Shown here one piece after another: positions 7,768 through 15,033 of a stretch of DNA of 44,631 nt. The DNA lies in contig JBOGIG010000030.1 in the NCBI GenBank assembly GCA_050742455.1, positions 1-44,631 on the forward strand, written 5' to 3'. The notes beneath the pieces are model-generated. The model was not told where the DNA came from. It saw only the letters and a program-made list of their open reading frames with translations, and did not search any database. Made by a program: the position numbers and the translations under genes. The stretch comes from JBOGIG01 sp050742455. GTDB lineage: Bacteria; Actinomycetota; Acidimicrobiia; Acidimicrobiales; JBOGIG01. Every line of letters starts with the position of its first letter. Positions within the stretch are counted from its first letter, which is position 1.

Positions 7768-8135
7768 CCCAGCCCCAAGCGGGGAGCGAGCGTGTCGACC
7801 TGGGAAAGTTCATCCGGGACCAGCGGAGCATGTCCAGGCTGTCACTCCGGCGTCTGTCCGAGTTGGCCGGTGTATCCAACCCATACCTGAGCCAGATCGA
7901 AAGAGGACTGCGTAAGCCCTCGGCCGACATCCTCCAGCAAATAGCCCGAGCCCTGCGCATCTCGGCCGAAACGTTGTACGTGCATGCGGGCATCCTTGAC
8001 GCCCGAACCGAGGAGACTGATCTGGTGGCCGGGATCATGGCCGATCCGCACATCAACGGAGACCAAAAGCAGGCGCTGGTGCAGATATACGACACCTTCC
8101 GACGTGAGAACGAGGTCAGCGCGACGGTAAGGTAG
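7764..8135 (+). CDS. XRE-family HTH transcriptional regulator
   Basis: A 123-residue regulator. Residues 12-72 form a Cro/CI-type helix-turn-helix: FIRDQRSMSRLSLRRLSELA, then GVSNPYLSQIERGLRKPS (the recognition helix) and ILQQIARALRIS. The C-terminal 50 residues are charged and helical (DQKQALVQIYDTFRREN) and may serve dimerisation. The GTG start overlaps the stop of rsiG by four bases, and the gene ends 6 bases before the mshA ATG. This places it in the sodX-rsiG-xre-mshA unit. Its target and ligand cannot be inferred. Confidence 0.88.
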   Translation: MTQPQAGSERVDLGKFIRDQRSMSRLSLRRLSELAGVSNPYLSQIERGLRKPSADILQQIARALRISAETLYVHAGILDARTEETDLVAGIMADPHINGDQKQALVQIYDTFRRENEVSATVR

Positions 8136-8141
8136 TTGGGA

Positions 8142-9425
8142 ATGCGAAGTCTGGCCGTGCTGTCCATGCACACATCGCCGCTGGCCCAGCCTGGTACAGG
8201 CGACGGTGGCGGGATGAACGTTTACGTGCGAGAACTCTCCGCTTCCTTGGCCCGGGCCGGTGTGGAATGCGATGTGTACACGCGGGCCGATTCAGCGGCT
8301 TTGCCCGCCACCGTCACCGTAGAGCCGGGCCTGCGGGTTCATCACGTGCCGGCCGGACCGTTGGCCCCGGTCGTCAAGGAGTCCTTGTTCGATCTGGTGC
8401 CTGAGTTCACCGAGGGGGTGCTACGCCAGATCGAGATGGCGTCTTCGATGGGCGCCGGACCGGATGCCATCCACGCGAACTACTGGCTGTCGGGATTGGC
8501 CGGGCATGTCATCAAGCACCGGCTCGACCTGCCACTGGTTTCGACTTTCCATACCTTGGCCCGGGTCAAGGCAGAGGCCAGCCCTGAAGAGATCGGGGCC
8601 GACGAGCCGGCCCGGCGGGCGGCGGCGGAGGCGGAGTTGATCGGGTGTTCGGACGCCGTTCTGGCCTCGTGCAGCGTCGAGGCAGATCAGATTTCGCACC
8701 TCTATGGGGCTGATCCCGAGCGGATCGAGATCATGGCGCCCGGGGTGGATCATGCTTTCTTCGCCCCCGGTTACCGCCCTCAGGCTCGCCGGGCACTGGG
8801 TCTGCCCATCGACGAACCGATGATGTTGTTCGTGGGCAGGATCCAACCACTCAAGGGCATCGATGTTGCCGTGCGGGTGCTGGCCGTGTTGCGCCGGACC
8901 ATGTCCCAAACAGGTGCGTCCGATAGCGGAATGTCGATGATGCCCACACTGGTGGTCGTGGGAGGCCCCAGCGGTGTACACGGGGCCGATGAGGTCGAGC
9001 GTACCCGCCGGTTGGTCCTTGACCTGGGTCTGGCCGATCATGTGCGGTTCGTGCCCCCCCAGGCCCACGAATTGCTGTCCAGCTACTACCGGGCCGCCGA
9101 TGTGTGCCTGGTGCCGAGCCGGTCAGAGTCCTTCGGTCTGGTGGCGCTGGAGGCCGGGGCGTGTGGTACCCCGGTGGTTGCCGCCGCGGTGGGTGGGCTC
9201 CGTACTCTGGTTGACCACGGCCGGACAGGCTTTTTGGTGGAGGGCCGCGATCCCCGCGTATTTGCCTCCTATGTCGCGGAAATCCTGGCCGATCAGACGC
9301 TGGCCGGAGAAATGTCGGCCGCCGCCGCGGAACGTGCCCGCGGCTACACCTGGTCCATCTCGGCGGCCCGACTTCGGCGCTTGTACGGGGAATTGACCGG
9401 TCGCCGCCTGGTCGAGTGTCGGTGA
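8142..9425 (+). CDS. mshA: D-inositol-3-phosphate glycosyltransferase-like (MshA)
   Basis: A GT4-family glycosyltransferase of 427 residues, best matching MshA, which joins GlcNAc from UDP-GlcNAc to inositol-3-phosphate in the first step of mycothiol synthesis. Visible features are the N-terminal LSMHTSPLAQPGTGDGGGMN glycine-rich sugar-nucleotide loop, the HANYWLSG acceptor-side motif, FVGRIQPLKG at the start of the second Rossmann domain, and the PSRSESFGLVALEAGACGTP stretch containing the GT4 E-x7-E pair. ATG at 8142 is preferred; a TTG at 8136 would add two residues. No other mycothiol gene is present, and other actinobacterial GT4 enzymes are similar, so the exact substrate is likely but not proven. 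Confidence 0.85.
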   Translation: MRSLAVLSMHTSPLAQPGTGDGGGMNVYVRELSASLARAGVECDVYTRADSAALPATVTVEPGLRVHHVPAGPLAPVVKESLFDLVPEFTEGVLRQIEMASSMGAGPDAIHANYWLSGLAGHVIKHRLDLPLVSTFHTLARVKAEASPEEIGADEPARRAAAEAELIGCSDAVLASCSVEADQISHLYGADPERIEIMAPGVDHAFFAPGYRPQARRALGLPIDEPMMLFVGRIQPLKGIDVAVRVLAVLRRTMSQTGASDSGMSMMPTLVVVGGPSGVHGADEVERTRRLVLDLGLADHVRFVPPQAHELLSSYYRAADVCLVPSRSESFGLVALEAGACGTPVVAAAVGGLRTLVDHGRTGFLVEGRDPRVFASYVAEILADQTLAGEMSAAAAERARGYTWSISAARLRRLYGELTGRRLVECR

Positions 9426-9454
9426 AAGGAACCGGCCCGATCTCCCACCCCAGT

Positions 9455-9460
9455 TAGGGT
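9455..9460 (+). promoter_or_regulatory. -10 box of proC, leaderless type
   Basis: TAGGGT fits TANNNT and lies exactly six bases before the GTG of proC at 9467, leaving no room for a ribosome binding site. No good -35 box is visible. Confidence 0.4.
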
Positions 9461-9466
9461 TGGGTT

Positions 9467-10279
9467 GTGAGAACACGACTGGTGATCATGGGCGGGGGCC
9501 GCATGGGATCGGCTCTGGCTGCAGGGCTGGTTGCATCCGATTGGGGCAGTGGAAGCGAGATATCCGTAGTCGAGAAGAACCCCGCCCGGCGTATTGAACT
9601 GTCGGTTTCCCAGCCCGAACTGGCGGTGTGTCCCGAGCCTCCGACCGATCTGGATGACGGCACTGGGTGGGTCTTAGCCGTCAAGCCGGCGGATGCTCAG
9701 GAGGCCGGGCGTCAGGTTCAGTCGATGTGGGGCGTTCGCCCGGGCCCAGTGCTGTCAATTGTGGCCGGATTGCGCCTGGCTCGGCTGGAATCGTGGCTGG
9801 GTGACGCCAGCCGGGTGATCAGGGCCATGCCCAACACTCCGGCGTTGGTAGGAGCCGGGGCCAGTGCCCTGTCCCGCGGTGGCAGCGCCACCGACCAGGA
9901 CGTTGCGTGGTCGGAGGCGATTCTAAGCGCCGTGGGCAGTGTCCATTGGGTGCCGGAGAGTCTGCTCGATGCCGTGACCGGGTTGTCCGGATCGGGCCCG
10001 GCGTATGTTTTCTTGATGGCCGAAGCTCTGACGGAGGCCGGTGTTCTCGTGGGATTGTCCCGTGACCTGAGCCTGGCGCTTACAACCCAGACTCTGCTGG
10101 GGGCCGCGCAAATGCTGGCTCAGGGATCCGAGGGGCCTGAGGCGCTGCGAGCAGCAGTGACCTCTCCGGGCGGGACCACGGCGGCGGGGATAAAGGCCCT
10201 GGAGGACAAGGGCATGCGCTCGGCCTTCATGGATGCGGTGGTGGCGGCCACGGCAAAATCCATCGAATTGGGAGCTTGA
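9467..10279 (+). CDS. proC: Pyrroline-5-carboxylate reductase
   Basis: A 270-residue enzyme that reduces 1-pyrroline-5-carboxylate to proline with NAD(P)H, the last step of proline synthesis. The N-terminal dinucleotide site reads IMGGGRMGSALAAG. Further family marks are VLAVKPADAQEAG, VIRAMPNTPALVGAGASAL, and the C-terminal signature region DAVTGLSGSGPAYVFLMAEA followed by TSPGGTTAAGIKALE. Length is normal for the family. The GTG start is directly behind a -10 box. The gene stands apart from other proline genes, upstream of a small HTH gene, a neighbourhood common in actinobacteria. Confidence 0.96.
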   Translation: MRTRLVIMGGGRMGSALAAGLVASDWGSGSEISVVEKNPARRIELSVSQPELAVCPEPPTDLDDGTGWVLAVKPADAQEAGRQVQSMWGVRPGPVLSIVAGLRLARLESWLGDASRVIRAMPNTPALVGAGASALSRGGSATDQDVAWSEAILSAVGSVHWVPESLLDAVTGLSGSGPAYVFLMAEALTEAGVLVGLSRDLSLALTTQTLLGAAQMLAQGSEGPEALRAAVTSPGGTTAAGIKALEDKGMRSAFMDAVVAATAKSIELGA

Positions 10280-10283
10280 GCGT

Positions 10284-10367
10284 AGCGTCCCTCTCGCGGT
10301 CCTGAGCGTCCCTCTCGCGGACCTGGGCGTCCCTCTCGCGGTCCTGATTGTTCCTATTGCGGTACAG
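10284..10367 (+). repeat. 21-bp direct repeats (three good copies, one decayed)
   Basis: Head-to-tail units begin at 10284, 10305, 10326 and 10347. The first three differ from one another at only one or two positions and share the core GTCCCTCTCGCGG; the fourth is degenerate. The array fills the gap between proC and the HTH gene and ends on top of a candidate -10 box. A period of 21 bases equals two helical turns, putting every unit on the same DNA face. This suits an operator array, although replication slippage is also possible. Confidence 0.8.
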
Positions 10368-10368
10368 T
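10363..10368 (+). promoter_or_regulatory. Candidate -10 box of the HTH gene
   Basis: TACAGT matches TANNNT and lies five bases before the TTG at 10374. The 21-bp repeats cover the region where the -35 box would be, so a protein binding the repeats could control this promoter. Confidence 0.3.
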
Positions 10369-10373
10369 CGGGG

Positions 10374-10595
10374 TTGGCGGAGAGGGGTGATTCCATTACC
10401 AACCAAACACAACCGATCAGGTCCCGGTACCTCACTGTTGGCGAGGTGGCCGAGGTGCTGCGTATCTCCAGCATGACCGTTTACCGTCTAATCAACGCAG
10501 GCCAGATTCCGGCCACTCGAGTGGGCAAGTCCTATCGCATGCGTGAGGACGACGTCGACAAGTTCGTGGCCGATCGCTATACCCAAGCAGGCTGA
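10374..10595 (+). CDS. Excisionase-type (MerR-like) HTH DNA-binding protein
   Basis: A small protein of about 73 residues. The core YLTVGEVAEVLRISSMTVYR followed by LINAGQIPATRVGKSYRMR is the winged helix-turn-helix of the excisionase/BldC group within the MerR superfamily, with the helix-turn-helix first and the wing in the second half. The start is unsettled: TTG at 10374 follows a -10 box by five bases, whereas a strong GGAGAGGGG at 10378-10386 points to a rare ATT at 10395. Reading further upstream would translate the 21-bp repeats into a low-complexity run, which I consider non-coding. Stand-alone actinobacterial proteins of this kind are often regulators rather than phage excisionases, and no phage genes are nearby. 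Confidence 0.82.
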   Translation: MAERGDSITNQTQPIRSRYLTVGEVAEVLRISSMTVYRLINAGQIPATRVGKSYRMREDDVDKFVADRYTQAG

Positions 10596-10690
10596 GGTGA
10601 CGGGAGGCGGCGCCCTGGTTGGCGCGCGCCTGTGGCGCCGGGAATTTGTGGCGCCGGAGAAGGTGGCGCCTGGGGAGGCCCCGAAGAACA

Positions 10691-12343
10691 ATGACGGGTG
10701 CCCGATCCTGTGGCCCCAACCGTAGGCGCCTTGTTCCTTTGAATCTTGCTCGCATAATCGAAGAGCACCCTCCGGGCGCCCCGGCTCTGCTGTGCGCCCG
10801 GGCCCCTTTGGGCGAGGGGGAAGATCCGGTGTCAGGCCCTGTTACCTACGGCGAGCTGGGGTCGGCCGCCGCGCGGTGGCGACAGGGACTGGCCCAGTGT
10901 GGGGTCGGCCGGTCGGATCGGGTGGCCATCCTCCTGGAAAACAGCGCGGACTTCGTGTTGGCCTATCTGGCGGTGCTGGGCTTGGGGGCAGTGGCCGTCC
11001 CCCTCAATCCGGCCAGCCCCGGTCCGGAGCTGGAACGAGAGCTGAGGGCGGTCCAGCCGGTGGCGGCGGTGGTCGGATCGATGGGCTCGAGCACCATTTC
11101 GAGCCTGCCGGGATCGGTGGCCGCTCTGCGGGCCATTGTGGTCATTGAGGCGCCCGCGTCCCTGTCCGGGGCCGGGGCCGGGGCCGGGGCTTGGGCCGGG
11201 GCTTGGGCCGGGGCTTTCGGGGGGGATGGTGTCGGCCCTTTGATCGTCGACCCGTCTTCGTGGTCGAGCCTGCCAGGGATCGAGGTGGTCGATTGCCTAG
11301 GCGATGATCTGGCCATCCTGCTGTTCACGGCAGGGACGGCCGGATCGCCCAAGGCGGCTCAGCTGACCCATGCCAATCTGGCCTCCAATCTGGATCAGAT
11401 CCAGCACCATCCCGGCCGAGCCGTTCATGTCGATGATGTGAGTCTTGGCGTTTTGCCCATGTTCCACATTTACGGTCTCAACGCCGTGTTGGGTCTGACA
11501 CTCGCTGCCGGCGCCTCCCTGGTGCTGGTCGCCCATTTCGACACCGCGACGGTGGGCGAGCTCGTCCAGCGTTGCGGTGTCACGATCCTGGCCGGCGTTC
11601 CCTCGATGTTCGAGTCCCTCAGCGCGTCGGACCTCCCCGGGGACGTCTTCAGCGGGTTACGGGCCGTCATTTCGGGCGCCTCGGCTCTCGATCGCCACAG
11701 TGCAGAGACGTTCCGGGAACGATTCGGCCACGTCATCGTGGAGGGATACGGTCTGACCGAGGCCTCCCCGGTGGTCACATCATGCATCCCCGGAGAGGAA
11801 CTGCAGCCCGGTTCGATCGGGCCTCCACTGCCGGGGATGGAGGTCCGGTTGGTAGATGAGGACGGTCTGGACGCCATGGAGGGGGACATGGGCGAGATCT
11901 GGGTCCGGGGGCCCAACGTATTCTCCGGCTACTGGGAAGATCCCGCCGCCACCGCACTGGCCGTCGACGGCGACGGTTGGCTGCGCACCGGTGATGTGGC
12001 GGTTGCAGGCTCGGACGGATACCTGCACATCGTGGACAGGGCCAAGGACCTCATCATCGTGTCAGGGTTCAATGTATATCCGGCCGAGGTGGAGGAGGTA
12101 TTGATCATGCACCCTGGAGTGGCCGAGGTGGCCGTGGTCGGTGGATCTGGTCAGGCCATTTCCGAGACCGTTAACGCCTACATCGTGTGCGACGGCCCAA
12201 CGTCGCCCGACCGGGCGGAGTTGGTAGAGCTGTGTCACCGCCATCTGGCCCGTTACAAGTGCCCCACCAGTTTTACCTTCGTGGAATCGATCCCACACGG
12301 TCTGACCGGAAAGCTCCTGCGCCGCGCCTTGCGCCAGCCTTGA
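10691..12343 (+). CDS. AMP-dependent acyl-CoA synthetase/ligase
   Basis: A 550-residue member of the ANL adenylate-forming family, probably activating a fatty or other carboxylic acid to its acyl-CoA through an acyl-AMP. The order of motifs is normal: the phosphate loop LLFTAGTAGSPKAAQLTH, PMFHIYG, VEGYGLTEASP, the hinge VDRAKDLIIVSGFNVYPAEV, and the catalytic lysine in GLTGKLLRRAL near the C-terminus. The loop deviates from the usual TSGTTGxPKG at three small residues (Ser to Ala, Thr to Ala, Gly to Ala). A low-complexity Gly/Ala/Trp stretch is inserted near residue 165, encoded by a GGGGCC-type repeat. The ATG at 10691 follows GGGGAGG by 12 bases; a TTG at 10739 is an alternative. Substrate unknown. 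Confidence 0.85.
   Translation: MTGARSCGPNRRRLVPLNLARIIEEHPPGAPALLCARAPLGEGEDPVSGPVTYGELGSAAARWRQGLAQCGVGRSDRVAILLENSADFVLAYLAVLGLGAVAVPLNPASPGPELERELRAVQPVAAVVGSMGSSTISSLPGSVAALRAIVVIEAPASLSGAGAGAGAWAGAWAGAFGGDGVGPLIVDPSSWSSLPGIEVVDCLGDDLAILLFTAGTAGSPKAAQLTHANLASNLDQIQHHPGRAVHVDDVSLGVLPMFHIYGLNAVLGLTLAAGASLVLVAHFDTATVGELVQRCGVTILAGVPSMFESLSASDLPGDVFSGLRAVISGASALDRHSAETFRERFGHVIVEGYGLTEASPVVTSCIPGEELQPGSIGPPLPGMEVRLVDEDGLDAMEGDMGEIWVRGPNVFSGYWEDPAATALAVDGDGWLRTGDVAVAGSDGYLHIVDRAKDLIIVSGFNVYPAEVEEVLIMHPGVAEVAVVGGSGQAISETVNAYIVCDGPTSPDRAELVELCHRHLARYKCPTSFTFVESIPHGLTGKLLRRALRQP
11166..11217 (+). repeat. GGGGCC-type hexanucleotide repeat inside the acyl-CoA synthetase gene
   Basis: Near-perfect GGGGCC hexamers are followed by two GGGGCTTGGGCC units, in frame, coding for an alternating Gly-Ala run with two Trp. 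It lies in a surface linker before the nucleotide-binding loop. Being a multiple of three, it can expand or contract without breaking the gene. Confidence 0.8.
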
Positions 12344-12379
12344 GCGACTGACGGGGTCAAGGCGCCGATCGCTTCGACT

Positions 12380-12398
12380 TTGTGGGTTCAGTTCACGG
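12380..12398 (+). promoter_or_regulatory. Candidate imperfect Rex operator
   Basis: TTGTG and TTCAC half-sites face each other across seven bases. Actinobacterial Rex sites look like TGTGAAC-n2-GTTCACA; here the spacing is one base too long and the inner bases are not symmetric. The site overlaps the rex -35 region, where autoregulation would act. It is a weak match. Confidence 0.25.
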
Positions 12399-12409
12399 AT
12401 CGGTACCGT
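12380..12409 (+). promoter_or_regulatory. rex promoter, leaderless type
   Basis: A -35-like TTGTGG (12380-12385) is followed by an 18-base spacer and the -10 box TACCGT (12404-12409). Six bases later is the ATG at 12416. The GGGGG directly touching the ATG is too close to serve as a ribosome binding site, which supports a leaderless start. Confidence 0.5.
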
Positions 12410-12415
12410 AGGGGG

Positions 12416-13063
12416 ATGGATCCGAGTCATTTTCGTCGCATCCCGCCGGCGACAGTGGCTCGACTGCCGGTGTACTTCAGGGTTCTCGAAGGTGAATCCG
12501 GCGACGGGGTGGCGACTATTTCGTCGGAGCGACTGGCAGAGTTGGCTGGTCTCAATGCGGCCAAGGTTCGCAAGGATCTGTCGTGCCTTGGGTCATATGG
12601 AACCCGAGGGGCCGGCTACGATGTCGACTTTCTGTTATCCCAGATCGGCCACGAGCTGGGGCTCAACCAGGATTGGCCCGTGGTCATCGTCGGGGTGGGA
12701 AACCTGGGCCGGGCCCTGGTCAACTACGCCGGGTTCCAGTCCAGGGGTTTTTCCGTAGTGGCCCTCTTCGACTCCGACCCGGCCAAGGTGGGCCAATCGG
12801 TGGCTGGCCAAGTGATCCGACCGGTTGATGACATCGTCGCCGTTCTCGGGACCGCATCGGGCACCATTGGGGTCGTTGCCACACCTGGAGGAGCGGCCCA
12901 AGGTGTTGTGGATGCTCTGGTGTCGGTGGGTGTCACCTCGGTCCTGAACTTTGCCCCCACCGTGTTGAGCGTGCCCGAGGGGGTCACGGTCCGCGATGTG
13001 GACGTGTCCATCGAATTGCAGATCCTGAGCTTTTACCAGCGGCAACGGGCCCGAGCCGGCTGA
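12416..13063 (+). CDS. rex: Redox-sensing transcriptional repressor Rex
   Basis: A 215-residue repressor that senses the NADH/NAD+ ratio and releases DNA when NADH rises. The N-terminal winged helix (residues 1-75) has the family pattern IPPATVARLPVYFRVLEGE and the recognition segment LNAAKVRKDLSCLGSYGTRG. The Rossmann domain follows with VVIVGVGNLGRALVNYAGF, LFDSDPAKVG, and the C-terminal domain-swapped helix LQILSFYQRQR. ATG at 12416 is chosen because it matches the family start and follows a well-placed -10 box. It heads the tetrapyrrole operon, so it probably links heme supply to respiratory state. Rex is also known to control respiratory genes such as nuo in actinobacteria. Confidence 0.95.
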   Translation: MDPSHFRRIPPATVARLPVYFRVLEGESGDGVATISSERLAELAGLNAAKVRKDLSCLGSYGTRGAGYDVDFLLSQIGHELGLNQDWPVVIVGVGNLGRALVNYAGFQSRGFSVVALFDSDPAKVGQSVAGQVIRPVDDIVAVLGTASGTIGVVATPGGAAQGVVDALVSVGVTSVLNFAPTVLSVPEGVTVRDVDVSIELQILSFYQRQRARAG

Positions 13064-13072
13064 GGTGGGGTG

Positions 13073-13732
13073 ATGGTGAGTCACGCCGTCGATTACCCGG
13101 CCAATCTCGTAGTCCGGGGAATGAGGTGCTTGATCGTCGGCGGGGGGCGGGTCGCGAAGGTGAAGGCCCAGGGTCTCATAGGCGCCGGAGCCCTGGTGGT
13201 GATGGTGGCCGAGCACTTGTGCGACGAGGCCGAGAACCTGGCCGGGGTGGAGTTTCACCGCCGACCCTATAGAGCAGGGGAGATCAGTCAACTGGCCCGC
13301 CGGGGCCGGCCGACCCGGGCTGGCGCCTACCGGTTGGTGGTGGCGGCCACCTCCGACGAGACCGTCAACGACAGGGTCTGCATGGATGCCGAGACGGTCG
13401 GCGTGTGGGCCTGCCGGGTCGATGCGGGCGGTCCGGGGGACTTCTACGGTTCAGCCGTCCTGCGCCGGGGAAGGTTGACCGTGGCCGTGTCCACAGGGGC
13501 CGCGGCGCCTGGACTGTCCGTAGCGGTGAGGGATCGCCTGGGCGCCTTCCTGGGCGAGGAATACGCCACCCTGGCTGAACTGTTGAGCACAGAAAGAGCG
13601 GATCTCCTCGATCGGGGAGGTATGGTCCGGGACGCCGATTGGAAAACGGCCCTGGGTTCCGACATGCTCGAACTGATAAAGGCCGGTCATTTGGACCAGG
13701 CGAGGGAGCGGCTCCACCAGTGTCTGTCGTAG
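13073..13732 (+). CDS. Precorrin-2 dehydrogenase / sirohydrochlorin ferrochelatase-like
   Basis: A 219-residue homologue of the N-terminal half of CysG and of Met8, which oxidise precorrin-2 to sirohydrochlorin with NAD+ and may insert iron to make siroheme. The nucleotide site reads CLIVGGGRVAKVKAQGL. Further marks are RLVVAATSDETVNDRVC, the FYGSAVLRRGRLTVAVSTGA segment, and APGLSVAVRDRLGAFLGEEY, as in Met8/CysG. A GAGGTGGGG ribosome binding site precedes the ATG; GTG at 13070 is an alternative. It overlaps the hemA start by 13 bases. Together with the CobA domain downstream it would complete a route from uroporphyrinogen III to siroheme. Confidence 0.88.
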   Translation: MVSHAVDYPANLVVRGMRCLIVGGGRVAKVKAQGLIGAGALVVMVAEHLCDEAENLAGVEFHRRPYRAGEISQLARRGRPTRAGAYRLVVAATSDETVNDRVCMDAETVGVWACRVDAGGPGDFYGSAVLRRGRLTVAVSTGAAAPGLSVAVRDRLGAFLGEEYATLAELLSTERADLLDRGGMVRDADWKTALGSDMLELIKAGHLDQARERLHQCLS

Positions 13733-14991
13733 CCATAGGGATCAACCAGCGCAGTGCTCCCCTGGAGTTGCTGGAGCGAATGGCGGTGGGCGAGGACCTG
13801 TTGGGCAAGGCCCTTGCCGACCTGTCGTCCCGCTCCAGTCTCAGCGACGTTGTCGTGCTGTCAACCTGTATGCGCACCGAGGTCTATGCCGTGGCCGAGC
13901 GCTTCCATGGGGCCATCGACGACGTGACCGACTACCTGGCCCATGCCTCGGGCGTCGCGCGCGAGATGGTGTCCGAACACCTGTACTGCTTCTATGGGGA
14001 AGGGGCGGTAACCCACCTGTTCACTGTGGCCTCCGGACTGGACTCGGCGGTGCTGGGCGAGGGTGAAGTCCTGGGCCAGGTGCGCCATGCGTGGGACAGG
14101 TCTCGAGAAGAGGGCTCGGCCGGTCCCGCCATCTCGGCTCTTTTCCGCCATGCCATCGAAGTCGGCAAACGGGCCCGAACCGAGACATCCATCTCCCGGG
14201 GCATCACGTCAGTGTCCCAGGCCGCGGTGGCCCTGGTCGAACAGCGCCTGGGCTCCCTGGCCAACCTGTCGGTGGTGGTAATCGGCGCGGGTGACATGGG
14301 TGAGGGGATGGCCTCCTTTCTCGCCGGCAAGCGGGGAGGCCGGCGCCCCCGGGAGGTGGTGGTGGTAAACCGCACTTGGGACAAGGCCGTGGACCTGGCC
14401 GGACGCATAGGCGCCGAGGCCGTGCCGATGAGTGATTTAGGGGGCGCGATGGTCGGCGCCGATGTGATCCTTACCTCCACCGACTCGCCGGCCGCCGTGC
14501 TCAGTGGCGATGAATTGGCTCTGACCATGGCCGAGCGCCCCGACCGTCCCCTCCTGGTGGTCGACGTAGCAGTGCCTCGCGATGTCGATCCCAGTGCCGC
14601 CCAGATCGACGGCATAACGCTTTTGGACATGGACGACCTGTCCGACTTCGCCCAGTCTTCGATGCAGGACCGCCGCAGTCAGGCCGGACCGGTGGCGGCC
14701 ATTGTGGCCGAAGAGGTGCAACGCTATCTGAACGCCTCGTCGGCCCGAGGAGCCGCCCCCCTGGTCAGCGCCTTGCGGGACCAGGCCGAAGCCATCCGCC
14801 TGGTGGAACTCGACCGTCACCGGGGCCGCCTGGGCGACCTCAGTGATCGACAATGGGAGGCGGTGGAGGCCCTGAGTCGGGGCATATTGGCCAAGGTGCT
14901 GCACGAGCCCACCGTGCGCATCAAGGAAACGGCCGGCTCGCCCCGGGGTGAGCGACTGGCTGAGGCCATGAGGACCCTGTTTGATCTCTGA
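13720..14991 (+). CDS. hemA: Glutamyl-tRNA reductase
   Basis: A 423-residue enzyme that reduces glutamyl-tRNA to glutamate-1-semialdehyde, the first committed step of C5-pathway heme synthesis. From the GTG at 13720 the catalytic cysteine is Cys50, the standard position, in LSTCMRTEVYAV. The common motif is STCNRxE, so Asn is replaced by Met next to the nucleophile. Other landmarks are GLDSAVLGEGEVLGQVRHAW, SQAAVALVEQ, the NADPH-binding VVVIGAGDMGEGMA and the C-terminal dimerisation helix. The GTG lies inside the end of the upstream gene, indicating coupled translation. A much earlier in-frame ATG would add residues unlike the family. Confidence 0.96.
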   Translation: MSVVAIGINQRSAPLELLERMAVGEDLLGKALADLSSRSSLSDVVVLSTCMRTEVYAVAERFHGAIDDVTDYLAHASGVAREMVSEHLYCFYGEGAVTHLFTVASGLDSAVLGEGEVLGQVRHAWDRSREEGSAGPAISALFRHAIEVGKRARTETSISRGITSVSQAAVALVEQRLGSLANLSVVVIGAGDMGEGMASFLAGKRGGRRPREVVVVNRTWDKAVDLAGRIGAEAVPMSDLGGAMVGADVILTSTDSPAAVLSGDELALTMAERPDRPLLVVDVAVPRDVDPSAAQIDGITLLDMDDLSDFAQSSMQDRRSQAGPVAAIVAEEVQRYLNASSARGAAPLVSALRDQAEAIRLVELDRHRGRLGDLSDRQWEAVEALSRGILAKVLHEPTVRIKETAGSPRGERLAEAMRTLFDL

Positions 14992-15033
14992 GGCACAATA
15001 GGTTGTGAGCCCGGCCCCCGAAACCAACCGGCT

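Noticed and set aside
10284..10367. CRISPR array
   Set aside because: The units are directly adjacent without spacers, only 21 bases long and not palindromic; no cas gene is nearby.
10374..10595. Prophage or integrative element signalled by an excisionase-like gene
   Set aside because: No integrase, attachment-site repeat or phage gene is nearby; small proteins of this type are common chromosomal regulators in actinobacteria.
10601..10730. Clustered GGCGCC palindromes as regulator sites
   Set aside because: GGCGCC recurs at 10609, 10634, 10650, 10665 and 10725, but such hexamers are frequent in this GC-rich sequence and the spacing is irregular.
12380..12398. Canonical Rex operator
   Set aside because: The half-sites are separated by one base too many and the inner positions do not pair, so it is listed only as a weak candidate.
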